A DNA stretch of 64,000 nt from Vreelandella alkaliphila (GCF_016107625.1 NZ_JABASV010000006.1:62001-126000); one strand, 5' to 3'. Positions 17,125-26,640 are shown, counted from the stretch's first letter. Notes: a model not told the origin generated them from the letters alone. Translations and numbers: made by a program.

Positions 17125-19725
17125 GTACGTCTCAAATAAATACTCAATTGGCGTCGGGCGGCCAAATAAATAGCCCTGGTAGCGGTAGCAGCCATGACCT
17201 TTAAGCCAGTCAAACTGCTCTTTTTTCTCGACGCCTTCAGCCACCACAGTCAAGCCAAGACTGACCGCTAAAAGGATAGTAGTATCCACAATCGCCGCAT
17301 CGGTCTTGTCTGTTAGCAATTCACGAATAAACGACTGATCAATCTTCAACTCATCCAGCGGTAAGCGCTTTAGATAGCTCAGCGACGAATAGCCTGTGCC
17401 AAAATCATCCAGCGCGAAGCGAATGCCTTGGGAACGAAGCTTTAGCATAGTGCTGCGGACTCGCGTGGGCTCACTCATCAACAGACTTTCTGTTACCTCC
17501 AACACCAAACGGCTTGGTGGGGCCTGGGTTTGTGCTAACAAGCTTTCTACATCGCGTATGAACCCAGGTTGCTGGAACTGCACCGAACTCACGTTAACGG
17601 AGATAGTGAGTGCTGCATACGCAGGTTGCTGCGCCCATTTTGCTAACTGTTCACAGGCTAATTTCAATACCCAGTGCCCAATAGGCAGAATCAACCCGTT
17701 TTCTTCCGCCAGAGGGATAAAGGTGGCTGGTGATACCCAGCCACGCTGAGGGTGGTACCAGCGTAATAAGGCCTCAACGCCAGTAGTGACGCCTTGATGA
17801 TTGACCTGAACTTGGTAATGTAGCGACAGCTCATTGCGCTCTAAGGCTTGATGCAGATCCCCCTCAAGCTTGGCCCTCTCTAGCACACTAGTTTGCATAT
17901 CCATATTAAAAAAGCGCAACGAGTTACCGCCAGCCGCTTTAGCTTGTTGTAGCGCCATATCTGCTTGTTGTAAAACATTGTTTACGCTTAACCCTGAACA
18001 CTTAAACAGTGAAATGCCAATACTGGCGGTAATCGGCAGTGCCCGGTCGTTACGCAGCTTAGCAACCGCTTCTAAGAGCTGCCTTGCAAGGCGTTCAGCC
18101 TTGTGTGTTGCTTTACCTTGTTGCTCACCTAATGCATTTAACAGTACGACAAACTCATCGCTACTAAAGCGGGCAACGGTTGCCTCCTGAGGCAGGTGTA
18201 TTTGCAATCTTTCGGCAACATTAATCAGTAATTGATCACCACTCTCGTGGCCTTGAATGTCATTCACCAATCTAAAATTATCTAAATCAACGATAAAGAT
18301 TGCGCTGAAGTTTATTGTGCAATTATTTTGATCCGTGACATCGGCTAATAATTCCATGAGACGCCGACGATTTGGGAGACCTGTTAATGCATCATAAAAC
18401 GCTAGGCGATGGGTTTTAGATTGCATTTCCAGATACTCAGTAAGCTCTGTAGAGATACCGCATAAGCTAGGCGCTTCACCTGGTGCCATGGTTAACGGCA
18501 TCTTAATAGAAAGAAAAGTACGTACATGCTCCTCACCCTGCAGCATACTATGCTCTTCAACCGTTACTTTTTTGCCTGAATCTAAAACATTTTGATCGAT
18601 TTTTCTTGTTGCTTCGGCGCTTTCGGCATCAAAAAAATCAGCGTCACGCTTTCCAATAATATTTTCTGTGGACTGATTAAAAAGCTCACTTATTCGACGA
18701 TTGACGTAACGATACTTTAGCGAGGGAGATTTAATATAGATAAAGGCATCTACACTATCTAAAATAGTCGCCAATAGCGCCTCATGAGTAGTTAACTGAT
18801 CTCGGTTAATTTTCATTCGGCGCTTAAGCAGTATGTTGCCTAAAAGCGCTAAAACAAGCAGTAAAATAAGTAAACCACCCCCCCACCACATCCATGTAGG
18901 AGTTAATTGTGATGGGGTTGACTTAGCTCGCCATGCACTTAACGTTTCATAATAAACAGAGCCATTATCCTGCTTCCAGCGACGTAAAACATCATCGATA
19001 TGATTAAGTATCTCATCAGAGAGTTGAGGTGAGGCGGCATAAAAAAGCCTTGCTGGCTGAAAAATAACAGGCGTATCACGCAACCCATAATCGTGAGCCC
19101 GCCAGTCGCCAAATAGGTGATTAGCGGCCACAAGGTCTGCCTCACCATCCGCAACTGCCTGAAACCCTCTGGCGAAACTACTCACGGGCAGCCAAGTGAC
19201 GTTGATATCAAAACGCTCGGTTACCGCCGCCAAATAGCTTTGCTGAACGGACCCTGACACCACGGCTACACGCTGCCCCTCAAGATCAAAAATAGCGCCG
19301 ATCTTAGCCCCTTCACGCTGGTAAAGCTGTGACCAGCTATGCATCACCGGCTCTTCATGAAACGAGATACGCTGAGCACGCTCTACACTCCAGGCAACGT
19401 CAGGTAATAGGTCAATGTCTCCTTGCTCTAACAAGGTAAGACAGTGTTGAAAGTCACATTGAAGACTTTCAAGCTGCCACTGCTCTTCTTTGGCAATCGC
19501 CTGCAAAAGGTCGCCTAGCACGCCTCGAGGGCGACCTTCATCGTCAGCGAAGAGTTTTGGCGGATTGTGGTACACACCAACAGTCAGTATCTCAGCCGAT
19601 AAGGGGGTTGTTGCCAAACACCCGCCTAGCAGTAATGTTCCCGACATAAAGTGGGCTAGAGCGCACAACGCCCCCTTTTGAGTAGAAGATGAGCGAAGTC
19701 CGAAACAGCTCAACGTCTGGAGCAT
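17122..19725 (-). CDS. periplasmic-sensor PAS-GGDEF-EAL protein, probable c-di-GMP phosphodiesterase
   Basis: The 867-residue protein has an N-terminal hydrophobic segment (about 25-44), a periplasmic binding-protein domain of the SBP_bac_3 type (about 47-265), a membrane segment (277-300), a PAS domain (about 312-430), a GGDEF domain (about 440-605) and an EAL domain (about 620-867). The GGDEF motif is degenerate: SSDEF at 521-525, so cyclase activity is unlikely. EAL residues are intact (EALLRW at 651, DDFGTGYSS, VVAEGVEKKEQ), predicting c-di-GMP hydrolysis controlled by an extracytoplasmic ligand, perhaps an amino acid. It follows a GST gene by 8 bases on the same strand. Confidence 0.93.
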   Translation of the reverse strand: MLQTLSCFGLRSSSTQKGALCALAHFMSGTLLLGGCLATTPLSAEILTVGVYHNPPKLFADDEGRPRGVLGDLLQAIAKEEQWQLESLQCDFQHCLTLLEQGDIDLLPDVAWSVERAQRISFHEEPVMHSWSQLYQREGAKIGAIFDLEGQRVAVVSGSVQQSYLAAVTERFDINVTWLPVSSFARGFQAVADGEADLVAANHLFGDWRAHDYGLRDTPVIFQPARLFYAASPQLSDEILNHIDDVLRRWKQDNGSVYYETLSAWRAKSTPSQLTPTWMWWGGGLLILLLVLALLGNILLKRRMKINRDQLTTHEALLATILDSVDAFIYIKSPSLKYRYVNRRISELFNQSTENIIGKRDADFFDAESAEATRKIDQNVLDSGKKVTVEEHSMLQGEEHVRTFLSIKMPLTMAPGEAPSLCGISTELTEYLEMQSKTHRLAFYDALTGLPNRRRLMELLADVTDQNNCTINFSAIFIVDLDNFRLVNDIQGHESGDQLLINVAERLQIHLPQEATVARFSSDEFVVLLNALGEQQGKATHKAERLARQLLEAVAKLRNDRALPITASIGISLFKCSGLSVNNVLQQADMALQQAKAAGGNSLRFFNMDMQTSVLERAKLEGDLHQALERNELSLHYQVQVNHQGVTTGVEALLRWYHPQRGWVSPATFIPLAEENGLILPIGHWVLKLACEQLAKWAQQPAYAALTISVNVSSVQFQQPGFIRDVESLLAQTQAPPSRLVLEVTESLLMSEPTRVRSTMLKLRSQGIRFALDDFGTGYSSLSYLKRLPLDELKIDQSFIRELLTDKTDAAIVDTTILLAVSLGLTVVAEGVEKKEQFDWLKGHGCYRYQGYLFGRPTPIEYLFETY

Positions 19726-19733
19726 AGATAAAC

Positions 19734-20405
19734 CTACGCACCGGGCATGGTAAGGGGGCCTGCGCGCTCAACAACCCGTTGCCAGGCAGGATCACTTTCA
19801 ATACGCGCCACAAATGCTGCGATAGCCGGATACGTTGCCAACGATTGTGTCGCGGCAACGGCCTGTAGCGGAAAACTCATTTGTATATCGGCCCCACTCG
19901 GCCAGTCACCCGCAAAATTACTTCGTTTGTCTAGGTGCGATTCAATAATGGTTAGATGTTGTTTTAGTTGGGGCTGGATAAACCGCTGCTGCACCGTTGA
20001 GCTAATTCCTTTTGCTAACGGCTTAATCAGCCACGGAGACTGCTTAGGCAATTGGCTAAAGACCAGCCCCATCACTAACAGCGGCATTAACGAACCTTCT
20101 GCATAGTGGAGCCAGTAGCGATAATTCACCCACTCATTACGGTTTTCTTCAAGGAGCTGATCTTTGGCATTACCATAGCAGTTGACGAGATAATCAATAA
20201 TTGTCCCTGATTCTGCCACGGTCAGCTCACCGTCGGTAATAACTGGCGACTTACCCAGCGGATGGATTTTTTTAAGTGATGCCGGGGCTAGCTGAGTTTT
20301 AGGATCGCGCTGATAAACCTCAATATCATAATCAAGGCCAAGTGTTTCCAGAAGCCATAAAATACGGTGCGAGCGGGATTTTTCGAGATGGTGAACGCGG
20401 ATCAT
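19734..20405 (-). CDS. glutathione S-transferase
   Basis: The 223-residue cytosolic enzyme has an N-terminal thioredoxin-fold domain with HHLEKSRSHRILWLLETLGLDYDIE and the glutathione-binding stretch PLGKSPVITDG...VAESGTIIDYL (the Glu-Ser of AES contacts the glutamyl group). A helical C-terminal domain follows. The ATG at 20405 has GGAGTAGTT upstream. It lies 8 bases before the c-di-GMP protein gene, so they may be cotranscribed. The specific substrate is unknown. Confidence 0.93.
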   Translation of the reverse strand: MIRVHHLEKSRSHRILWLLETLGLDYDIEVYQRDPKTQLAPASLKKIHPLGKSPVITDGELTVAESGTIIDYLVNCYGNAKDQLLEENRNEWVNYRYWLHYAEGSLMPLLVMGLVFSQLPKQSPWLIKPLAKGISSTVQQRFIQPQLKQHLTIIESHLDKRSNFAGDWPSGADIQMSFPLQAVAATQSLATYPAIAAFVARIESDPAWQRVVERAGPLTMPGA

Positions 20406-20637
20406 AACTACTCCATGGGGCGACTTGGTACGCTAGCATTGCACCAAAGTCAGTTATCCTTTTACTGCAAGCGTATTTAGCTTAGCACTATTGCAGCGTT
20501 GAACCCCATGAAGCTTAGCACTTATTTATCTTATTAAAGAAACGCAAAGAGCATGGCTTAAGGCATTACCAGATCAAAATTAAGCCTATGTTTTAAATCA
20601 TTTTTAATAATATGAACATGCTCTCATCCATTCTGTA

Positions 20638-21216
20638 CTACGTTCTATGTTCATGACGCCAGCGTGACAATATATCTAATGGCGACCATTTCCCTTCCAG
20701 CCAAGGGGCAAGTAGGCGCGTTGAAAGTGGAATAAATAAAAACACCATGACAGGCGTCAACATCATCGTACTGACCAGAACACGGGGCACCATGGGCCAG
20801 TCCGCCAAGGCACTGCCAAATACCCAGTTAAACAACAGTGAAATGGGGAAAAAAGCCAACCATACGGCGATGGCTTGCTTCCAGCGCGGAGGCGTCGTGC
20901 CCGAGCTAGACTGAAACCAAGCATCTAGACCGGTGGCACGGTGCTCATGAGGCGCATCATATAGCCCCTTACCTCGCTGTAGCCATGCATTCCGTGAAGC
21001 CGAATGCTCCCAGGCTGTTAACGTATCACTGCTACTAAAGCGGAAAATGATCTGATATTCGTCATCGCTATTGGGGGGTGCCAAAACACCGGACCCCAAA
21101 TAACCAGGAAAGTCAGCCGCCAAGTCGCGGCCTTCGTTTAACCAACGGTTAAAATCGTGATAACGACCGCTCGCCACTCGACGGGCTACCATTAACGTAA
21201 CAGGTGAGGCAGACAT
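20638..21216 (-). CDS. antibiotic-biosynthesis-monooxygenase (ABM) domain membrane protein
   Basis: This 192-residue protein has an N-terminal ABM-like ferredoxin-fold domain (about 1-100, with YHDFNRWLNEGRDLAADFPGYLGSGV) followed by two hydrophobic segments (about 113-135 and 145-170) and a basic tail. The arrangement is known in many proteobacteria as a membrane-anchored ABM protein; biochemical role is not established. The ATG at 21216 has an excellent AGGAGAT site. Confidence 0.85.
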   Translation of the reverse strand: MSASPVTLMVARRVASGRYHDFNRWLNEGRDLAADFPGYLGSGVLAPPNSDDEYQIIFRFSSSDTLTAWEHSASRNAWLQRGKGLYDAPHEHRATGLDAWFQSSSGTTPPRWKQAIAVWLAFFPISLLFNWVFGSALADWPMVPRVLVSTMMLTPVMVFLFIPLSTRLLAPWLEGKWSPLDILSRWRHEHRT

Positions 21217-21358
21217 GATATATCTCCTAATGTAGTCACAGCGAATTGCCGGGTAGGCAAGCTGTTGGCCTTCAGGTGGGTAACCCCAAAAGCGGCACTC
21301 GCATTATACAAGCAATGATGATGCCATGTGGTGACAAGAAGTGGTGATAAGGTGATAA

Positions 21359-21742
21359 CTAGTGGCCTGGTAGTGGCTGACGACGTTCGCCACGCTGAAA
21401 AGACCTAACGTGCAAGTAAATATCAATGGCGCTGCGAATTGCATCGGCCTCTAGGGCATCTGGTACCACGATAGGCCCTTCCACTTCGCCTCCTGAGCGC
21501 AAAACCCTATCTACATCAGCACGATAGCGTTCTAAAAGGTGTTCTATGTTGATACGCACACGATGCACTTCTAGCGAGAAAGCATGTCTTTGTTCGTTAC
21601 GCTTAACGACATCCAATGGATTTTCTGCCGATTCGATTAGGCTCTCCAGCGTATTGAGCACTAATTTTTCGGCTCTATTTAGATTGGGTATAACGGCATA
21701 AATGAGCTCATGGAGCGTTAGATTTGCATCGCTATGGTGCAT
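21359..21742 (-). CDS. hypothetical protein, helical, cotranscribed with DUF2835 gene
   Basis: I do not recognise this protein of about 127 residues. It is predicted mostly helical and charged (AEKLVLNTLESLIESAENPLDVVKRNEQRH, then NIEHLLERYRADVDRVL), with no signal peptide or membrane segment. Two starts are possible: TTG at 21754, which overlaps the upstream stop codon, or ATG at 21742; I list the ATG, and neither has a good ribosome binding site. The overlap with the preceding small gene suggests translational coupling. Confidence 0.65.
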   Translation of the reverse strand: MHHSDANLTLHELIYAVIPNLNRAEKLVLNTLESLIESAENPLDVVKRNEQRHAFSLEVHRVRINIEHLLERYRADVDRVLRSGGEVEGPIVVPDALEADAIRSAIDIYLHVRSFQRGERRQPLPGH

Positions 21743-21750
21743 ATGCCGAG

Positions 21751-21978
21751 TCAACTCTTTGAGAGAGGTTGAATGTTGATAAAACGCCCCTGGTCAGAAA
21801 ATTCCAATCGATAAACACCATGAACTCCCTCTTGTCCAACTACTCGGCGCAGCGCTTCAGCAGGAAAAATGACCCAGCGGCCATCGACGCTGCGCGTTCG
21901 CACGTTCGAGTAGCGCCCTTCGTAATGCGCTAGGCACTCACTTTTTGACAGATGAATAACAACATCAATTATGGGCAT
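21751..21978 (-). CDS. DUF2835 family small protein
   Basis: This 75-residue protein fits DUF2835: SKSECLAHYEGRYSNVRTRSVDGRWVIFPAEALRRVVGQEGVHG is the family core, where the pattern of a short beta-rich domain with FPA.ALR and GVHG recurs. Function is unknown. Its stop overlaps the possible TTG start of the following hypothetical gene, so both form one transcript. Confidence 0.8.
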   Translation of the reverse strand: MPIIDVVIHLSKSECLAHYEGRYSNVRTRSVDGRWVIFPAEALRRVVGQEGVHGVYRLEFSDQGRFINIQPLSKS

Positions 21979-22095
21979 GCGAATGATTAACCAAACAATA
22001 GCTAAGCGGTCGTTTTAGGCACGACGATTACGTGCTGCGATTCCTTCATAGATGCTCTATGCTAACGCAAACAGCTTATCCTTCGGTAATTGCTT

Positions 22096-22710
22096 ATGGA
22101 TCTTTCTACCCTAACCCCCTTTGTTTCTTCATATGCGTTACCGCAGCCTAAGGTAAGCAGTACACAGGCTAATCGGATGCCGTCGGAGGAACAGAAAGCT
22201 CACGCCTCTGAGACTGCACAAGCAAGTGAAGAGACGGACTCATCCGCCAGTCGCGAAACGACCGGTCCTACGCGCCCTGACGGTACGCCGCTAGCACCTG
22301 AAGAGATTCAGTACTTAGAGCAGCTTAAGCAAACTGATCGAGAAGTCCGCCAGCATGAAATGGCCCACCAGACGGTGGGCGGCCCCTACACCGGCGGTGC
22401 CAGCTATGAGTACGAAGTTGGGCCAGACGGTAAACGCTATGCAGTTGCGGGTGAAGTACCGATTGATTACGGCCCCGTGCCAGGCAACCCCACGGCGACG
22501 ATTGAAAAGATGCAAACGGTCATCGCGGCAGCGTTGGCGCCGGCAGAACCCTCTTCTAAAGATATACAGGTGGCCGCTCAGGCAAGACAATATTTATTGG
22601 AAGCCAAACTGGAAGCCGCTCGCGAGCAGAGCGAAATGAATGCTGCACGAAGCGCTGGGGAAGCTACTACAGAAGAAGTGACAACAATGCCTGATGAGCA
22701 GGCAGCCTGA
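22096..22710 (+). CDS. putative metalloprotease, CJM1_0395/SprA-related family
   Basis: The protein has a low-complexity, Ser/Glu/Ala-rich N-terminus (about residues 20-70) followed by a conserved block REVRQHEMAHQTVGGPYTGGASYEYEVGPDGKRYAVAGEVPID. The HEMAH sequence (about residues 87-91) matches the zinc-binding HExxH motif, and the downstream segment with GPDGKRYAV is characteristic of this family. No signal peptide is seen. I prefer ATG 22096 over TTG 22090. Activity is predicted only from the motif. Confidence 0.82.
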   Translation: MDLSTLTPFVSSYALPQPKVSSTQANRMPSEEQKAHASETAQASEETDSSASRETTGPTRPDGTPLAPEEIQYLEQLKQTDREVRQHEMAHQTVGGPYTGGASYEYEVGPDGKRYAVAGEVPIDYGPVPGNPTATIEKMQTVIAAALAPAEPSSKDIQVAAQARQYLLEAKLEAAREQSEMNAARSAGEATTEEVTTMPDEQAA

Positions 22711-22761
22711 GCCGTTGGCTTTCCCACATTAGATTGCAATTACTCATCCTATTAATGTCGC

Positions 22762-23241
22762 TTAGGGTGCTGGTGAAGCAGCCCCTAAAAAACGCTGATT
22801 CCAGTAATCGACATCCAGTGGCACGCTGACCACGGCTCGACCGCTACCAGGTGCGTGGATCATTTGCCGGTTCCCACCATAAATGCCTACGTGTGTGGCT
22901 TTGGCGCCATCTCCAAAAAACAGTAAATCACCTGGACGTGGCGCATCAACCGAAGGCAGCGCGCGGAACTGATCATCAGCAGTGCGGGGCACGCGGATGC
23001 CCGCAGCGCGATAAGTCATTTCCACAAGCCCCGAACAATCCAGCCCCTCCGGAGTATTGCCACCAAAGCGATACGGTGTGCCAATCGCTTGCTGGGCATG
23101 AGAGAGAATCAACGCGCGTTCCATTGAAATGCCCGCTTGATCACTTGAGGCGGGAACGGTAGTTATCTCTTTGCTGGCACACCCTGCTAATAGCAGCAGC
23201 GTGAATAGCGTTAACAGTGGGGACAGACGGATAAATGGCAT
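22762..23241 (-). CDS. NlpC/P60 family lipoprotein peptidase (C40)
   Basis: The 159-residue protein is an envelope peptidoglycan hydrolase. A lipoprotein signal with lipobox LLAGC places the acylated Cys at residue 21. The C40 catalytic set is complete: Cys69 in DCSGL, His117 in THVGIYGG and a third polar residue at His129 (MIHAP). The N-terminal YRFGGNTPEGLDCSG is the classical family block. The ATG at 23241 has GGAGCGATGT upstream. It is expected to cut the D-Glu-diaminopimelate bond, as in Spr/MepS relatives. Confidence 0.94.
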   Translation of the reverse strand: MPFIRLSPLLTLFTLLLLAGCASKEITTVPASSDQAGISMERALILSHAQQAIGTPYRFGGNTPEGLDCSGLVEMTYRAAGIRVPRTADDQFRALPSVDAPRPGDLLFFGDGAKATHVGIYGGNRQMIHAPGSGRAVVSVPLDVDYWNQRFLGAASPAP

Positions 23242-23335
23242 ACATCGCTCCGGCTCAGCACGTTAGCAATGCTTATATCATGGCCTATGCGCAGCTTACC
23301 CGCTACTGATTCGTAGGTGGCTATTACTAACGCAC

Positions 23336-23363
23336 TATGACTAACGCCCTATGACTAACGCCC
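23336..23363. repeat. short tandem repeat at the end of the histidine phosphatase gene
   Basis: The 14-bp unit ATGACTAACGCCCT is present twice in tandem with a degenerate third copy (ATTACTAACGCAC) just to the left. The phosphatase stop codon lies within the last unit, so the repeat forms its 3' end and trailer. Confidence 0.6.
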
Positions 23364-23984
23364 TATCCACTCTACAAAGGTGGTTTCGCCTAACGCATGG
23401 CGCTCATGGCGCAGGCGGCTCATCGCAGCATAGGGTAAGTCCATCACTAAGCCGTTACCAAGCGGCTGCCCCAGCACTTGGCGCAGCAGCGCATTGCAAA
23501 CAAACAGATGTGCAACCACCAACACGTTCTTACCGGGCGGATTAGCCAACAGCCGCTGCCAGGACTCACTAACCCGAGCATCCAGCGCTGCCAACGTTTC
23601 TCCTTCTGGGGGAGCGGCTTGGCAGGGATTAAACCAAAATGCGCTCATCGGCTCGCTGCCCTCATCGGCAAATACCTGGGCATGCGTTTTGCCTTCCCAG
23701 CGCCCCAGGTGAAGTTCCGCCAAGTCGTCATCAACTTGTACAGGCACATCAAACTCCTCGCCTAGCCACAGCGCAAATTCGCGGCAACGTAGCAATGGCG
23801 AACTGACAATCGCATCGTAAGGTGGCTTGCCCTCTACCGTGTGGCGCATGACGGCATCACTCACTTGCTTCCAGCCCGTTTCACTCAGTGGGTGGTCGGT
23901 GCTGCCACGTAGCATGCGCCCACCGACTGGCTCTCCATGGCGCATAATATCGATGGTGGTGATGTCTGCATTAGGAAAACGCAT
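23355..23984 (-). CDS. histidine phosphatase family protein
   Basis: The 209-residue protein belongs to the phosphoglycerate-mutase-like phosphatases. The phosphorylated His lies in IMRHGEPVGG (about residue 16), and a second catalytic His is in VLVVAHLFVCNALLRQ, where the usual SHGG is replaced by AHLF. SSPLLRCREFALWLG supplies the conserved Arg. CobC-like or general phosphomonoesterase function is possible. It starts 24 bases after the second phnE gene on the same strand, with GAGGAACAG upstream, so it is probably the last gene of the Pho-controlled phn operon. Confidence 0.88.
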   Translation of the reverse strand: MRFPNADITTIDIMRHGEPVGGRMLRGSTDHPLSETGWKQVSDAVMRHTVEGKPPYDAIVSSPLLRCREFALWLGEEFDVPVQVDDDLAELHLGRWEGKTHAQVFADEGSEPMSAFWFNPCQAAPPEGETLAALDARVSESWQRLLANPPGKNVLVVAHLFVCNALLRQVLGQPLGNGLVMDLPYAAMSRLRHERHALGETTFVEWIGR

Positions 23985-24008
23985 GGTTTCTGTTCCTCAA
24001 CAGGCTAA

Positions 24009-24824
24009 CTAAATGATCGCGTGGCGCACACGGGCGGAGACCCACTCGGACACCAGCACCGTGGCAAAAATCATCACAAAGATGACGCTAACTTGGTTCC
24101 AGGCAAGGCTGTTAATTGAGGCATTGAGCTGCAAGCCAATACCACCAGCGCCCACTAGACCCAGCACGGTAGACTCACGAATATTAATATCCCAGCGATA
24201 CATGCTAATACCCGCAAAGGCAGGCATTACCTGAGGCAACACAGCGTAGTTCATCACCTGTAGGCGGCTGGCGCCGGTAGCACTAATCGCTTCAACGGGG
24301 GTTGGATGGATCTCTTCAATGGCTTCATAAAGCAGCTTGCCCACAAAGCCAATGGAGCGCAGCGCAATGGCGATAATACCCGCCAAGACGCCAGGGCCAA
24401 GAATGGTGACCAACAGCATGGCCCAAATCAGCGAGTTGATAGAGCGCGACGAAACAATAATAGTGAGCGCCAAGCTGCGTATCAGTGGGTGCGGCGTGGT
24501 ATTGCGTGCCGCTAAAAACGCCACGGGAAAGGCCATGACAATGCCTAGCGCCGTCCCTAACGTGGCAATGTTCAAGGTATCCCACATGGGCTTCCACAGC
24601 ACATTGGCATACTCCCAACGCGGCGGCATCATACGGCTGATTAAGTCGCTGCCCTGGCGGCCAGCATCTTCAACAAACACCCACATGGTGTTATCAGAAA
24701 TCACTTTCCAACATAGTAGAAACAGGCTGATGCCTAGAAGCCAGGCAGCGAATTGCAGCCACTGGGCACGGGTAGTGCGCCGCTGCCAAAGCGGTGCCCC
24801 TTGGGGAGATGTTGAAACAGGCAT
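24009..24824 (-). CDS. phnE: phosphonate/phosphite-type ABC transporter permease (second PhnE)
   Basis: This permease of about 271 residues has six hydrophobic segments and the PhnE-type C-terminal EAA region VGAGGIGLQLNASINSL. An EAISATGASRLQVMNYAVLPQVMP segment matches the cytoplasmic loop that docks on the ATPase. The ATG at 24824 is chosen because AGAGGAAACG precedes it; the longer frame to 24896 overlaps the upstream permease. It pairs with the permease encoded immediately upstream to form the heterodimeric channel for PhnC and PhnD. Confidence 0.94.
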   Translation of the reverse strand: MPVSTSPQGAPLWQRRTTRAQWLQFAAWLLGISLFLLCWKVISDNTMWVFVEDAGRQGSDLISRMMPPRWEYANVLWKPMWDTLNIATLGTALGIVMAFPVAFLAARNTTPHPLIRSLALTIIVSSRSINSLIWAMLLVTILGPGVLAGIIAIALRSIGFVGKLLYEAIEEIHPTPVEAISATGASRLQVMNYAVLPQVMPAFAGISMYRWDINIRESTVLGLVGAGGIGLQLNASINSLAWNQVSVIFVMIFATVLVSEWVSARVRHAII

Positions 24825-24855
24825 ATCGTTTCCTCTTATGACAAGTGGCGCGCCG

Positions 24856-25683
24856 TTACTGTGTCCAGCGGCGAACATAGCTGGAGGCATACTCACTCAT
24901 CAGTACAATAGCGATGATAATCAGCAGGATGGCAGCAGATGTGCCGTACTCGTAGCGGCTCAACGAGGTATTCAGGGTGGCACCGATACCGCCAGCGCCG
25001 ACAATGCCAATCACTGACGACTCGCGGAAGTTGATATCCAATCGATACATCGAGAGACCAATTAAGCGCGGCATCACCTGAGGTTGAATGGCATGATTCA
25101 TGGTTTGCCACCAGCTCGCCCCGGTGGCACGTACGGCCTCTACCTGCCGCCAGTCGAGGTCTTCAATATCCTCTGCCAGCAGCTTGGCCATAAAACCAAT
25201 CGTGGCAAACGCCAGGGTCAACATGCCCGCAAACGGCCCGAAGCCGAACATCACCACAAACAGAATGGCGATAATAATTTCCTGAAAGGTGCGCGAAACG
25301 GCAATAATCGCGCGGCATACGGCATAAATAGGTAATGGCGAGATATTACGCGCCGCCCCCAGCCCCACGGGAATGGCCAATAACACGCCAATCACTGTAG
25401 AGGTTAACGTCATGGTCAGACTTTCCAGCAGGCCAGCGATAATATCGCTCTGGCGGCTCACGAAGTCCGGCTGCAAAAACGCACCCAGAAAATTGAGTGC
25501 GCGTCCGGCCCCTTCCGCCACACGTGCCCAGTTAACTTCCACAGAGGCAAGTGCGAGTACCAGATAAACCATCGCGCCTAGCACCAGCCCCCAACGCACA
25601 CGCGGGTTATCAATCAGTGGTAAGCGCCGCCAGTGCCCCTCACGCGCAGCCTGTTGGCGCGCCAGTGAATTGGTGCTGCTCAT
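24856..25683 (-). CDS. phnE: phosphonate/phosphite-type ABC transporter permease (first PhnE)
   Basis: The permease of about 275 residues has six membrane segments and the docking loop [28 protein letters not shown], followed by [15 protein letters not shown]. The ATG at 25683 overlaps the phnC stop by four bases (ATGA), indicating translational coupling. It is homologous to the following phnE, consistent with tandem duplication. Confidence 0.94.
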   Translation of the reverse strand: MSSTNSLARQQAAREGHWRRLPLIDNPRVRWGLVLGAMVYLVLALASVEVNWARVAEGAGRALNFLGAFLQPDFVSRQSDIIAGLLESLTMTLTSTVIGVLLAIPVGLGAARNISPLPIYAVCRAIIAVSRTFQEIIIAILFVVMFGFGPFAGMLTLAFATIGFMAKLLAEDIEDLDWRQVEAVRATGASWWQTMNHAIQPQVMPRLIGLSMYRLDINFRESSVIGIVGAGGIGATLNTSLSRYEYGTSAAILLIIIAIVLMSEYASSYVRRWTQ

Positions 25684-26549
25684 CGCGCGCCCCCACTCGC
25701 TAGTCTTTCTAACCGGGACAGCTCGCAACCAGTATGAAGCCGATGTGCTTCGCTCTCTTTCGTATTCTGTTCAGTTTCATCATCGTCGGAGTGTTCTGGG
25801 GTGGTATCCCAATCCTCTTCACCATAGATAGTCGTGAGAATCTCACTGGTAAGCTCGCTAGGCTGCCCGTCAAAGACGATTTCCCCAGCCCGCAACCCGA
25901 CAATACGGTCAGCAAACTGCTTAGCCAGCGCGACGTCGTGAATGTTGATAATCGCGGCCAACTCTCGCTCGGCGCATAGTTCACGGATCAGGCGCATGAT
26001 CTGGCGCGATGTTTTCGGGTCGAGACTGGCGGTGGGTTCATCAACCAGCAGTAGCTTTGGGCTTTGTAACAGCGCGCGGGCAATACCGACCCGCTGGCGC
26101 TGGCCACCGGAAAGCGCATCGGCGCGCTTATCAATAGCGTGGGGTAAGCCAACCCGTTCCAGCAAGCGAAAGGCTTCGGCCACGGCTTCCTGTGGGTAGC
26201 GGCGTAAGAAGCTACGCCAGAAACCTACATAACCTAGCTGGCCAGACAGCACGTTCTCCATCACGGTTAAACGGTCAACCAGTGCATACTCCTGAAAAAT
26301 CATCCCCATGGAGCGGCGTGCATGGCGTAGCTGGTTACCTGATAGTTTGGTCAGCTCTACATCTTCCAAGCGAATACTGCCTTGAGTGGGCTCTACCAAA
26401 CGGTTAACACAACGAATCAGCGTGCTTTTCCCTGCACCGGATGGCCCAATCAGCGCCATCACTTGGCCCTTAGGTAGCGTCAGTTGTATATCGGTTAACG
26501 CACGATCCCCAGTGGGGTAACGTTTGCCAACGCCGGTAAGAGTCAACAT
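25680..26549 (-). CDS. phnC: phosphonate/phosphite-type ABC transporter ATP-binding protein PhnC
   Basis: The 289-residue ATPase has Walker [10 protein letters not shown] (residues 35-43), signature [15 protein letters not shown] and Walker [13 protein letters not shown]. It energises uptake through the two PhnE subunits. Its C-terminus carries an extension of about 45 residues rich in Asp and Glu ([19 protein letters not shown]), not usual in PhnC and of unknown role. GAGGCACTCTC precedes the ATG. Confidence 0.95.
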   Translation of the reverse strand: MLTLTGVGKRYPTGDRALTDIQLTLPKGQVMALIGPSGAGKSTLIRCVNRLVEPTQGSIRLEDVELTKLSGNQLRHARRSMGMIFQEYALVDRLTVMENVLSGQLGYVGFWRSFLRRYPQEAVAEAFRLLERVGLPHAIDKRADALSGGQRQRVGIARALLQSPKLLLVDEPTASLDPKTSRQIMRLIRELCAERELAAIINIHDVALAKQFADRIVGLRAGEIVFDGQPSELTSEILTTIYGEEDWDTTPEHSDDDETEQNTKESEAHRLHTGCELSRLERLASGGAR

Positions 26550-26588
26550 GAGAGTGCCTCATTTACGAGTAGTCAGGTACATAGCAAT

Positions 26589-26616
26589 TCGGCCAGAAAG
26601 TTGCCTTCCTGGCCGA
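26589..26616 (-). terminator. intercistronic stem-loop between phnD and phnC
   Basis: TCGGCCAG (26589-26596) and CTGGCCGA (26609-26616) form a perfect 8-bp stem directly after the phnD stop. There is no long T tract on the minus strand (ATTGCTATG), so it is more likely an mRNA stabiliser or leaky terminator than a full stop. Confidence 0.7.
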
Positions 26617-26640
26617 TAGGGTTTCAGAACGACTGGCGTA

